Origin: Rhizopus arrhizus
Lineage: Eukaryota > Mucoromycota > Mucoromycetes > Mucorales > Rhizopodaceae
DNA: 64,000 nucleotides
Reading direction: 5' to 3'
NCBI GenBank assembly: GCA_024220505.1
Contig: JAKZZE010000006.1
Coordinates: 2,046,001 to 2,110,000 of the forward strand
Shown here piece after piece: positions 34,711-45,013 of this stretch (the stretch's first letter is position 1; each line of letters starts with the position of its first letter). The notes under the pieces are model-generated. The model had not been told where the DNA came from. It did not search any database and worked only from the letters and a program-made list of their open reading frames with translations. The position numbers and the translations under genes were made by a program.

Positions 34711-36091
34711 ATGTCTGCTGTCGATCACGCTGATGACCTTATCGATTACGAGGAAGAAGACGAACAAACTCTTCAACAAGAAACTACAGCCCCACAAACA
34801 GATATTGTCGAGGAGGAAGACAAAAAAGATAAGAAAGGTTCTTATGTTGGTATCCACTCTACTGGTTTCCGTGATTTTTTGTTAAAGCCTGAACTGTTGA
34901 GAAGTATTGTCGACTGCGGTTTTGAACACCCTTCAGAAGGTACTGTAAAAAGCTTATTTTCAACATCTGTTTCAACACCCAAAGTGCATCAATGTTAACG
35001 TTCAGAATACGATAGTTCAACAAGAATGTATTCCACAATCTATTTTGGGTATGGATGTTCTTTGTCAAGCCAAATCTGGTATGGGTAAGACTGCTGTCTT
35101 TGTACTGGCTACACTTCAGCAACTTGAACCTGTTAATGGTGAAGTCTCTGTGATTGTTCTCTGTCACACTCGTGAATTAGCTTTCCAAATCAAGAATGAA
35201 TACGCTCGTTTCTCTAAATATCTTCCTGACATTCGCACCGAAGTCTTTTATGGTGGTGTTCCTATGACTAAAGATGTTGAAACACTCAAAGATAAAAACA
35301 AGTGTCCACACATTCTCGTTGGTACCCCTGGTCGTGTCTTGGCCTTGATTCGTGATAAGCATCTTAAGTTGAGTAACGTCAAGCATTTTGTATTGGATGA
35401 ATGTGATAAAATGTTGGAGCAATTAGACATGCGTCGTGATGTTCAAGATATTTTCCGTGCTACACCTCATCACAAACAAGTAATGATGTTTACTGCTACT
35501 TTGGCTAAAGATATGCGTCCTGTTTGTAAAAAGTTTATGCAAAATCCTCTTGAAATCTATGTGGACGATGAAGCCAAGTTGACTCTTCATGGTCTTCAAC
35601 AATTCTACAAGAAATTAGAAGAAAAAGAAAAGAATCGAAAATTGAATGATCTCTTGGATTCACTTGAATTTAATCAAGTTTGTATTTTTGTTCGTTCTGT
35701 CTCTCGTGCAAATGAGTTGAACAGAATTTTATCGGACTGTAATTTCCCTAGTATCTGTATTCACTCTCAAATGACTCAAGATGAACGTATCAAGAGATAT
35801 AAATCATTCAAAGAATTCGAAAAGCGTATTATGGTTGCCACTGATATCTTTGGTCGTGGTATCGATATTGAACGTGTTAATATTGTCATTAACTATGACA
35901 TGCCTGACAGTGCTGATTCTTATTTACACAGAGTAGGCCGTGCTGGTCGTTTTGGTACAAAAGGTCTTGGCATTACCTTTGTATCAGATGAAAATGATAC
36001 TCAAGTATTGAATGATGTTCAAAGTAGATTCGAAGTCAACATCTCACCTCTTCCTGAAGACATCGATATCAACACTTATATGACTTCCTAA
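34711..36091 (+). CDS. SUB2: DECD-box RNA helicase SUB2/UAP56
   Basis: Two exons, 34711-34939 and 35016-36091 (intron GTACTG...CGATAG), giving 434 aa, normal for Sub2. All helicase motifs are visible: Q-motif region [20 protein letters not shown], Walker [14 protein letters not shown] equivalent [19 protein letters not shown] (VLDECDKML, the Sub2 variant of DEAD), TATL (SAT motif), [11 protein letters not shown] and [10 protein letters not shown]. The N-terminus is acidic ([12 protein letters not shown]). Known role: spliceosome assembly and mRNA export in the TREX complex. It is the best conserved gene in the window. Confidence 0.95.
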
Positions 36092-36409
36092 TTGTTTACC
36101 TTAATTTTTGTCTTTTTTTTTTGTTTTTTTTTTTTTTGCTGTACAGTCAAACCTATGGAATTTGGCGTTTTCTCAAAAATAAATGGTGGAAAGATAAAAA
36201 TAAACGTCATGAGTTTAAATTGTTTTTGTCACTTTGGTTATAAACAATTGTCGGAACTAGCTAACTAAAATTGGCAGGAAGATTGCGTCTAATTATCGCA
36301 TATCTTCTGAACCTGTTTGTCCCTCTCTCTTAATAAAAATATAACATAATAATGAATACTTCACCTTTTTTTTTTTTTTTTTTTTTTTTTTTTCGAAACT
36401 TGGCATTGA
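36092..36409. other. SUB2 3' flank, no gene
   Basis: Contains T-rich runs (36110-36138, 36370-36393) and nothing else recognised. The second T run borders the IS630 relic. Confidence 0.5.
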
Positions 36410-37161
36410 CAAATACTTTCCTTTATGAAGTTGAACAGGAAAATGATCATGAAGAACAAGGAATAAAAGTATTTGACCTTATGAATGATGTTCTAACGTA
36501 AGCCAACGATCCTAACATTGTTCTGGAAAACATCGCCTTACGAAACTTTTATTTAGAAGCAAACAAATCTATTGAAGAAAGAATTGTCGAGAAAGGCGAT
36601 GATATAGAACCAAAGGCTGTTGCTAAATTAAGATTAAAGGGGAAGAATGATCTGATTTACAAAGGAGCTTGGCAATGAGCCTCGTACTGCTTGAGGATAG
36701 TTGGAGCTTTTTCAAAAAAAAAAAAAAAATAGCAAAGTGTCAATAAACTTTCAGAAAAGACGCTAGTCATACAAATTTCTTCATATTTGAAAATGGGGCA
36801 TATATTCAAAGTCTGCTAAATGAGAGTCTCAGCTTTATACTAAATATATTATCGATAATTGTCTAGACAGTTAATGGGCTTTCTATTTCTAAAATTCATG
36901 AAATAGAAGGATGCTGATTTATATTTTACAAAAAAGCTGTATCTTTATTGACAAAATTGAGTTTCATGTCGATTTGAGGAATGATTCGGTCAGATCCAAT
37001 ATTGGAACACCCGCCATAGTAAAAAGAGTCGAAGCTCCATTGTATACAACCATTGGTGCTATACATACACCTAGTATCATTCATGTTGCAATAAAGAAGT
37101 CATTATCAAAAAAAGAGAAGCTTCAAATAAAGAGTGGACGGCTATGAAAAAGAATAGTGAG

Positions 37162-37198
<37 letters not shown>

Positions 37199-37590
37199 AC
37201 GAAGCGCACTACATATGAGTCTATTGTAAAGGAATCAGTAATAGAGTATATTAGTATAAATGAGGATAGTGCTCAAAATAATCCCATACCAATATCAAGA
37301 GATACAATAACAACGTATTTTATCAAATTCATTAATTTTCTGCCTCACATCACGGATCTTAATGGAAACTCAAAGTTATAGAGTGGTGTACCTGCCTCCA
37401 TATTCGACATTCGCCTGAATTAAATCCAATTGGACAGCTTTGCTTAGTTGTAAAAGGAAAATTGAAGAGTCGCAAGTTGTTGATTGAAGAAATGTGCCTG
37501 GAAGAATTGTTAAGGTATGCACTAGCATACCTATTAAACCACTGTACAGCAGCTAGAAAAAAAAGTAGTCAGTATATATTCATGTTTAAA
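36410..37590 (+). pseudogene. Decayed IS630/Tc1-like (DDE_3) transposase
   Basis: Fragments in one order and orientation resemble an IS630-type transposase: IFIDKIEFHVDLRNDSVRSN (first catalytic block, where an Asp-Glu-Ala-Gly-Phe type motif is expected), GTPAIVKRVEAPLYTTIGAI, then after breaks VYLPPYS and, in another frame, SPELNPIGQLCLVVKGKLKS (last block; the catalytic Glu of NPIE reads Gly). A long A run (37161-37196) interrupts the middle. It is unrelated in detail to the young IS630-like copy at 61-63 kb. Confidence 0.6.
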
Positions 37591-38459
37591 AAAATTCATC
37601 TTATCTTGTAGATAGAGGCAAATCTATTTAAACTAGTAGCCATAGAAATATGTTAGTGAGCTATTCTCCTCCAGCCTTTTGCAATAGAAGGGTTGAACCG
37701 ATCAAAAGGCCCTGTCCTTCTCTATTCTAAATGGATTAAGTAAATAATCCGAACAAAGAAGTAAGGAGGCATAAATCAACACGGGAGCCAGCCTTTGTTG
37801 AGAAGTCATGACAAGTATACATATATTATTGTTTACCGTATATATTTGAATAAACAGCCTAATTGCAAATGTCCGTGAAAGTAAACAAGATCTTAGGCTT
37901 AGGGCATTAGATTGATCCTATTTTTGAAATTATTAGCAAAGACAAGATGGATGTATCAAGCTGATTATCTCCATAGAAACCTCACTTGAGCCACTACCTT
38001 TTGAATAATTTAACGTGAATATTTTTGTAAAATTATTGTGAAAAGAACGAATAAAGATATATTCACTTACGCAATCAAAAAAAAGCTTCATTATGTGTCT
38101 TCATCAATTTTGCTAAAATCCGAGTTTCATTATTACAGGTTTCTAATTTTATAATACAAAATATACGTAAACGTGTGAAATCAAATAAAAAATCAGTAAT
38201 AGTGTTGCACGAACGATGGTTCAGTCCTCGATACAATTATGTATAATGACAGTTTGGATGAAGAACATGAACTGTAATTTACAGTTCATGACAAGAGACA
38301 AAAGGCGCCCCATATTTTTATATAAATAAGATGAATATTTTTAACCAAAATAACAGACATTCAATAAATCATATCTTCTTGCGCTTAAAAAGCAATCTTT
38401 TCTTATTGGGCCACAATTACCTTTTCTTTTCTTTTTATTTTTACTTATTCTTTCTGATA
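37591..38459. other. AT-rich spacer with a perfect palindrome
   Basis: No gene recognised. Positions 38266-38290 form a perfect inverted repeat with 12-nt arms (CATGAACTGTAA) around one T, which could form a hairpin or a dimer-binding site. Confidence 0.5.
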
Positions 38460-38993
38460 TGATACCTGAGTTATCACGAATCAAGAAAGATCCCTTTTAT
38501 TTTTTTATCTTTTATAAAACAATCTTACTCTTAACCTTGTTATATTTAGCATATTACCAACATATTTATTACTGCTAGATACGCAATAATCCTGTTTCAG
38601 AATTCGGCAAAAATTATAAACAGTATTGGGACTTGAGAGATTCTAAAGCAAAGAAAACTACATCTAGTCGTACAGCCCAACGATTACAGCAGATGGCTAC
38701 TGATAATACAATCAACTTGGCACAAATAGCGTGGGGAAACATCCAAACACAAACACAGATTGTAAGTATAAGTCAGTAGATATTACTTATATTTTAACAT
38801 GCATTTTGTTTTTGTAGACAATTTAATCTACTATGAAGTCTTGCTCAAATTTAAAAAACAATATGTTCGATACAACTATACTATTTCAAGATGTCCAGTA
38901 AACCTTCCAGAACTACAAAAATTTGTCAAAGATACCAAAATCATGTTTGCATGGGTCCAAGATCTTGTCACATTTGCTAAAGCCATCAATTAA
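38460..38993 (+). pseudogene. Small membrane-anchored protein gene, possibly broken
   Basis: Met 38460 opens a frame with a transmembrane segment (TILLLTLLYLAYYQHIYYC), ended by TAG. The same frame continues beyond as NPVSEFGKNYKQYWDLRDSK and NTINLAQIAWGNIQTQTQI, then a GTAAGT...TTTGTAG intron (about 38761-38817). The last exon is sensible only in a different phase (LIYYEVLLKFKKQYVRYNYT ... FVKDTKIMFAWVQDLVTFAK). The TAG and the phase mismatch mean either a pseudogene, a missed exon or sequence errors. An A run of about 27 follows at 39018. Family unknown. Confidence 0.4.
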
Positions 38994-39015
38994 AACCTGT
39001 CTATTATATTCATCT

Positions 39016-39046
<31 letters not shown>

Positions 39047-39181
39047 GGTGAGGTATTACATTTTGTGAACAAGACAGAACTACTTTGCGTAATAAATTTT
39101 TATTTTCCGTTGACCAATCATAAATATACGTGAACGAAAACCTTGCATTGTTTTTTTTTATTATTTTTTTAGTTCTTTTTC

Positions 39182-39970
39182 ATGTTTCGATTATCAACAA
39201 AAATTTATCATCCAACCTTAAACATATTAAAGACTTACCCTCGCTTATCTAGACCTATTAAACCGTCTTATACTAAAAGTATTGTAGTTCAATAAAATGA
39301 TATATGTGATTAATAACTTTTACAGGATTATTCAAACAAAGCGTTACCAATACATATCCTGTCTCGGTTAGTGTATCCAAAGTATTGCCTTTGGCTGCCT
39401 TCAGTACTACAGCCACATCTTTTTTGTTGAAGAAGCCAGTACATTGTGAAGGTATAGATATATGTGATTGAATCATAGAGTGATTATTAACCATGTATTT
39501 AGCGGTTTATGCAAAAGATACTATTCAAACAGACAAAATCATTACAGCTTCTACCAAGAAGCCACTGATTCGTAAAGGTGAATTGACTTTTGGTACTTTT
39601 CTCGGTTTGTGTACTGGATTTTTGGTTAAAAAGGTTGGTAAAATTTTTGCAATGTTTGTTGGCACAGTTTTCGTATTCATGCAGGTAATAGTTTTTTAAA
39701 GAAAAAAAAAAGGGGGGGGGGATAAAAAGTTCTTCTTTATGTTAAAAGAAAGATATCTTATAGTACTTGTCCAGTGAAGGATATATCACTGTTCATTGGG
39801 ACCGTTTTGAAAGAAGATATGTAAACACCTTAGATTTAGATAAAGATGGAAGAGTTACAACAAGAGATATTCAGTCCAAATGGCAAAAATTTATAAGTAT
39901 CTTGACAAACAACATTCAATTCAAATCAACTTTCTTAGCAGGATTCTATGTTGGTATTCGCTTTGGATAA
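39182..39970 (+). CDS. FUN14-domain mitochondrial membrane protein
   Basis: Four exons: 39182-39278, 39326-39451, 39503-39684 and 39764-39970, giving 203 aa. The N-terminus is basic and Ser/Thr-rich without acidic residues (MFRLSTKIYHPTLNILKTYP), like a mitochondrial presequence. The FUN14 domain follows: KGELTFGTFLGLCTGFLVKK, VGKIFAMFVGTVFVFMQYLS, EGYITVHWDRFER and a C-terminal KSTFLAGFYVGIRFG glycine-rich helix. An EF-hand-like stretch LDLDKDGRVTTRDI sits in the loop. FUNDC1 in animals is a mitophagy receptor; fungal members are of unknown role. Exon phases agree throughout. Confidence 0.82.
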
Positions 39971-40332
39971 TAAAAATGGTTAATCTATTGTCATAATGTG
40001 GTATCTTCATTATATCTTTTTTTTTTACGATTAAAGAATAATTTTTTTTGTAAATTTTTTTTTTAAAAACCCAAAATGAGCACATAATATTTGACACATT
40101 GTATTGCCCGGACCAGTTCAAAGAAGTATTAGAGAAACTAAAAACCTTTTCGATAGCCAAAAAGGTAAAAAGGATAAAAAAGGGAAGATGATAGGAAGGT
40201 GTAATCAATACATTTAAGAGCTAGAGAATAGCCAAGATAATAATTTTTGACCAAGAGGGGGAACATCAGGAGAGATTTGATCGTGATGCAAATAATCTAG
40301 TTCATGTAAAATTTGACAGATAATTGGCCAAC
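39971..40332. other. Spacer at the border of the transposon-rich part
   Basis: No gene seen; beyond this point nearly everything is transposon-derived. Confidence 0.5.
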
Positions 40333-41033
40333 TGTTTAGGAAAGGGGAGTTTTAGGTAAAATGTAATATAGCAACAAAGATAAAGAAATACTGTTAGTGA
40401 GATATTTGCAGATAATAAAGTGAGAAAAAAAGAAAGGAAATAGCGCTTGAAAACTAGTGAATGAGTCTCTATGTAACCTCTTTATTAGATTTCAAGACGA
40501 GAGAGAGAACCCATTTAATCAATCTACGCCTTTATATAGGAAATAAAATTATTCAGGGACCGAAGTGAGTTCAAGGTCAATTTTAGTATTGAGCTTGAAC
40601 AATATGAACATTGTATATGAGCTTTAAGGAATATGTAATAACTAATATTATGTATTCAGTACTTGTTATTTCTTATATAAGATCTGAGTAATCTCATACG
40701 AATAATAAGTATTTAATAAGGTAAATACAACAGTTAGAACTTGGTATCTCTTTATTAAGTTAAGATAACTCTTCTCCAGATTCTACATGTAAAAAGTGAG
40801 AGTATTTATAGACATGATACGGATAAAGAATTAGGACAGATTTATAATCAACTTGACAGGATAGATGATTATTATTTCTAATTATTAGTTTAGCCTGTTC
40901 CTAGCTTGTATTGTCAATTATGCTATTGAGATGGTTTCAGATATAACTATTTAAGGAGACGGTACGGATGAATATAAAGACCTTTAGTTTCGTGATTGGA
41001 TATCATAGCTAACAATAGTATCTCAGTCAGGAT
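40333..41033 (+). repeat. Truncated LTR of the chromodomain gypsy family, split by another LTR
   Basis: 40333-40397 and 40733-41033 match the two LTRs of the complete gypsy element (TGTTTAGGA start; AACTTGGTATCTCTTTATTA; AGGAGACGGTACGGATGAAT) with several substitutions, so the copy is older. The match ends at CTCAGTCAGGAT, where a different sequence starts. The last third of the LTR is missing. Confidence 0.8.
40398..40732. repeat. 335-bp solo LTR-like insertion, TSD GTTAG
   Basis: Begins TGAGATATT, ends AATACAACA and is flanked by the 5-bp direct repeat GTTAG (40393-40397 and 40733-40737). Removing it and one repeat restores the host LTR exactly. The TG..CA ends and 5-bp TSD are the hallmarks of an LTR. 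No internal coding region. Confidence 0.75.
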
Positions 41034-41337
41034 TGTTTTGCCAAGTATTAAAATAAGAGACAAAAACTAAAAAAAGACAATAGTTGTGAAACTAAAGATT
41101 ATATGTTGCTTTATTAATAAAAACATTTGAGGCTATTTATACTTTTTGGATGTCTGGATCTTTACCGCTATTTCAATTGATCGGTTAAAAGAATGATGTG
41201 GGAAGGATGGGAAGATAAAGGAAAGATAGTAGATAATCAATAGCCGTTGTCTTCTTGACGAATCAAGGGACAATGAAGTAGATAAATTATTGATCTAGCG
41301 ATAATTATCGAATAGGGTTGGATTGAACTGCCGTTGT
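41034..41337. repeat. LTR-like fragment, truncated
   Basis: Begins TGTTTTGCC immediately after the interrupted gypsy LTR. Its far end is cut by the next LTR and no 5-bp repeat pair can be found, so a deletion or recombination joined these pieces. Confidence 0.45.
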
Positions 41338-41919
41338 TGTTGTTATGTTCTGGTAAAGTAATTAAGGAATAAAAATAAAACCAAAGAATACTTTTTGAGA
41401 CTGAACTTTATTTAAGACAATCTTAATTGTTAAAAAGAAATCATTACAAAGTCTACTATTTATATTCTTCTATCAGTTGGCGGGTAAATGAGTAGTTATG
41501 AGCGTAGATCCAATAATTGACATGTTTGATTGAAGAGTGATCACTGAGTCGATTATGAAAATTTTTAATTCGTTGTTTTTATAGATCTTATTGTTCTTTA
41601 ACTGATCTGGGAGAATTGTCCCGTCTTCATTGAGAGGAAAGATATATTTATATGAAATGCCTCCAGTCAGATCAAAGTTGACTAGGTACCTGATCCATTA
41701 TTATTCATTTACAGAAATGATGAATAGTAAAGATCATGACTTATTTATTGCTCATGTTTACTTTATAGAATGAATCTAATTGTGATAGTTTTATATAAAA
41801 AGAAGAAGATTATATTTTATTTGATAAAGATTTAAATTATTATCTTTTATCAATTTTAATATACTTCTTTTAGTTGTGATTATTCAATGTCCGTTATGAT
41901 CAGACGCTGTTCTACAACA
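41338..41919 (-). repeat. LTR of the second family (minus), adjoining LINE ORF2
   Basis: On the minus strand it starts TGTTGTAGAACAG and ends ACATAACAACA, like the solo LTR at 43417-43984 (TGTTGTAGAACAG ... TATACAACA). The two share the AATAAAG.TCAGTCTCAAAA region and have similar length (582 and 568 bp). It cuts LINE ORF2 just before the reverse transcriptase would start. The flanking 5-mers do not match, so the downstream part of the LINE was lost. Confidence 0.7.
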
Positions 41920-42867
41920 GTAGGTGCTGTGCCATAACATCTGCTGAGTGTTGAGGTCCTTCAGTTGTCGAGAAAGTGGCTTTGATCTTCCGATTTTTAC
42001 GGATTCTACTGAATTTCGCAATAGCCTTGGTGTAATCGCCTTGCTCGAGTTGCTGACAAAATAACCGCCATGTTTCTCTCCTACGTTGTGTTATCAGTCT
42101 TCGTAGAGCAGCCTGAGCCGCTTGATGTTGTTCCCAATATCGAAGACAGTTCAAGCCTCTAGCTTTTCGCCATTTCTTGTATAGGTATTCCTTGCGAGTA
42201 AAAGCGGCCTTCATTTCAGGTGTCCAAAAATCACGTAGGTAGTCATCGATATGAGTCGAACGTCGACCACAGACAGTGTCTAGTGTGGAAATGATGGTGT
42301 TGCAAAGGTGATTATGGATGTGATCAATATAATTACATGCGGAAGCCCTATCGGGAAATGCAAGAGATGGGTGTGGAGGAAGTATTAAGGATAATTTTTC
42401 TATAAACACTTTCCTATATAATCCACGGTATTTGGGACGTTTGAGTTTGTTAATGTTCCAAGTGATCCGTGGGGGTGGCGGCAGAGCAGAGAGTGTGTCT
42501 TGGACAGAAAAAGACAGAGTCATGAACTTGTGGTTGGAGTTGAGTGACAGATCATCGCGAATACGAAGGGTCGGTGTGAGTAGCTCTACTGTGCTGAAGA
42601 AGTAGTCAATGATACTGGTGCCCTGAAATGTATACGAGGTGGGTTGTCCATGAGTAAGGCGTTCATTCCATAAAATAAGATTGTTGGCCGTCATCCAGTT
42701 AAATATCTGTCGACCAGTGGAGTTTGTTCTAGTATCGCCGGTAAAGTCTCCCATTCTTGCATTGAAATCCCCACAAATAATGGTGGTGGTTGTACGTGGC
42801 ATATGCAAAGGCAGTAAATCTAGTATTTGTTGTATGGCTTCAGTGTCTAAAGAAGGGGATAGATATA
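41920..42867 (-). pseudogene. LINE ORF2, second half of the endonuclease (EEP) domain
   Basis: Minus-strand frame continuing ORF2 from 54780: LYLSPSLDTEAIQQIL, then CGDFNARMGD (catalytic GDFN motif), TFQGTSIIDYFF (conserved Asp) and DLSLNSNHKFMTLSF, where the canonical SDH reads SNH. The linker QHSADVMAQHLL, normally followed by the reverse transcriptase, ends at the LTR. Function: the nicking endonuclease for target-primed reverse transcription. Confidence 0.8.
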
Positions 42868-43080
42868 CAGTAGGTGGAAAAATGGTCCGGATGTTTTTAA
42901 ATAATTCACAAATATCGCTATAGCTTTACCAAATCTCAATCAAATTGAACAAAACAAACATTATTTTGAAGAGAAACCATTACTTTATTTTTAGTGAAAG
43001 TTTGATATGTCACACAAAAGTTCAAAGGGAGCTACAAAAGATAAAAAATTTCAGCAACATCCGGACCATTTTTCAGGGTG
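42868..43080 (+). repeat. TcA left TIR with an inner inverted motif
   Basis: 213 bp. The outer motif AAAAATGGTCCGGATGTT recurs at the inner end in opposite orientation (AACATCCGGACCATTTTTC, about 43056-43074). Probably two transposase-binding sites. Confidence 0.85.
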
Positions 43081-43416
43081 CCTTATAGAATTTTAATTAC
43101 CCAGATTGTTCAATGCTGCTGACTCAGAAGCCGTCACTTTTGTTTCAGATGATTAATAATACATTAGATTCATATTAATAATCAAAAAAAAATATAAATA
43201 TCTACTTTTTTTTGCTGATTTAGCATGCTTTCTTCTTCTTTCGTTATTATTGCTGTTTTATACAAATATGGTTCGCTCTTTGCCTTTGGATGTACAAGAT
43301 AACATCAAGTCCTTACTCAAATCTGGTCATTCTTACTCATCCATCATAAAACGAGTGCCTGGAGTCAAGAAAAGTACCATCAGCGACTATAAGCGAAGAT
43401 GGTTTCCTAACATGGG

Positions 43417-43984
43417 TGTTGTAGAACAGTAACTGATCGTAGTAGACATTGATAAATATAAGTCTTAATACAAGATCATAATTAAATAAAATAAAAATAT
43501 AAGTTTATTTAAATAAGATCATACAATCAATTCCAATTAAACATGTTCTTTTAGAATATGTTTTGTATTAATAAGAGTTCTTTGATAAGAAGAAGTATCA
43601 ACTAAAATAACAAGATCCAATCCAATATCAGGAATATTGCTAATCTTTCATATAATTGAAATAACGCGTAAAATAACGTTATCCAAATCAGTGAGGAATT
43701 CCCAGAATAAAAGATAATCTATGACAGACATACAAAAGAACAAATGAAAAGTTTTCATAATCATAATTATAGATGACACTTGCTAAAGTACCTGAATATT
43801 AGAAGAACGCTTACAATAGAAGATATCAAGCCACTCACTCAATAAGATATAAATACCTGCCTTCAATTAGAATAATTTTTACTTTAACTTAAACTGAAAT
43901 AAAGATCAGTCTCAAAAAGTATTCAAACTGTTTCTTGATCTTTGTTTCTACTTTTTTCTTAATAACTATTACCATTATACAACA
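43417..43984 (+). repeat. Solo LTR (second family), TSD ATGGG
   Basis: 568 bp, TGTTGTAGAACAG...TATACAACA, flanked by ATGGG (43412-43416 and 43985-43989). The uninterrupted site CCTAACATGGGGCCCC is present at 63488-63503 in the other TcA copy, which proves the insertion. Related to the LTR at 41338-41919. Confidence 0.9.
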
Positions 43985-44205
43985 ATGGGGCCCCTTAAAT
44001 CAGGCCGCAAGTCCGAAATTACTGCTACAACCAAGTCCTACATCAGACGGTCAGTCATAACAGGTAAATTAAAGACGGGGAAGGATGTACAACGATATTT
44101 ATGTGACGTTGGATGCGCAATTGACTACTCTGCTTGCTTAAAACTTTTAAAATCGACGGGATTCCAGGCCCGTATTAAGAAGCGCAAGCCGTTTTTAAAG
44201 GCTAT

Positions 44206-44855
44206 TGTTTAGGATAGGGGAGTTTTAGGTAAATATAATATAGCAATCAAAGATAAAGAAATACTGTTAGAACTTGGTATCTCTTTATTAAGTTAAGATA
44301 ACTATTGTATAGATAAAAATAAATTCTACATGTAAAAAGTGAGAGTATTTATAGACATGATACGGATAAAGAATTAGGACAGATTTATAATCAATTTGAC
44401 AGAATAGATGATTACTATTTCTAATTATTAGTTTAGCCTGTTCCTAGCTTGTATTGTCAATTATGCTATTGGGATGGTTTCAGATATAACTATTTAAGGA
44501 GACGGTACGGATGAATATAAAGACTTTTAGTTCCGTGATTGGATATCATTGCTAACAATAATATCTCAGTCAGGATAAATGTTTTCATGACTAATGATGA
44601 TCCGGTAAGTAATCGTCATTCCTTATTCAACATGCTCATACTATCACTAAACTATATTACAACCATGTCATCTTATTTGACTATGTGAAGTTAATATGAA
44701 TAAAGCTTAATATAAAAATCTAATCAAAGTATTTTATTGATCTGTGTTGGGAATAATGTTATAAATGATACCAAGTTATGTCAACATATTATTCAGGATC
44801 ATATCTGATTCCTTTTACTAAAATAAAGTGACTATAATCTTATGTATCCTTAACA
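44206..44855 (-). repeat. Gypsy 3' LTR
   Basis: 650 bp, nearly identical to 51597-52245. Confidence 0.93.
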
Positions 44856-44870
44856 TTATCCTCCACCAGA
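44856..44870 (-). other. Polypurine tract of the gypsy element
   Basis: The minus strand reads CTGGTGGAGGATAA directly before the 3' LTR (TGTTAAGG), the position and composition of a plus-strand primer. Confidence 0.7.
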
Positions 44871-45013
44871 TTCAACAACACCTTGTTGATTCGGCATAAA
44901 AGTGAATAAGTATGCGTTATGAAATGTCTAATCAATTTGGTAGATCATTTTCATGCTAAATTGCGGGGTAATTTACCGTGACTATCTTTGTCCGTTTTTC
45001 TTTTTTTTTATTA

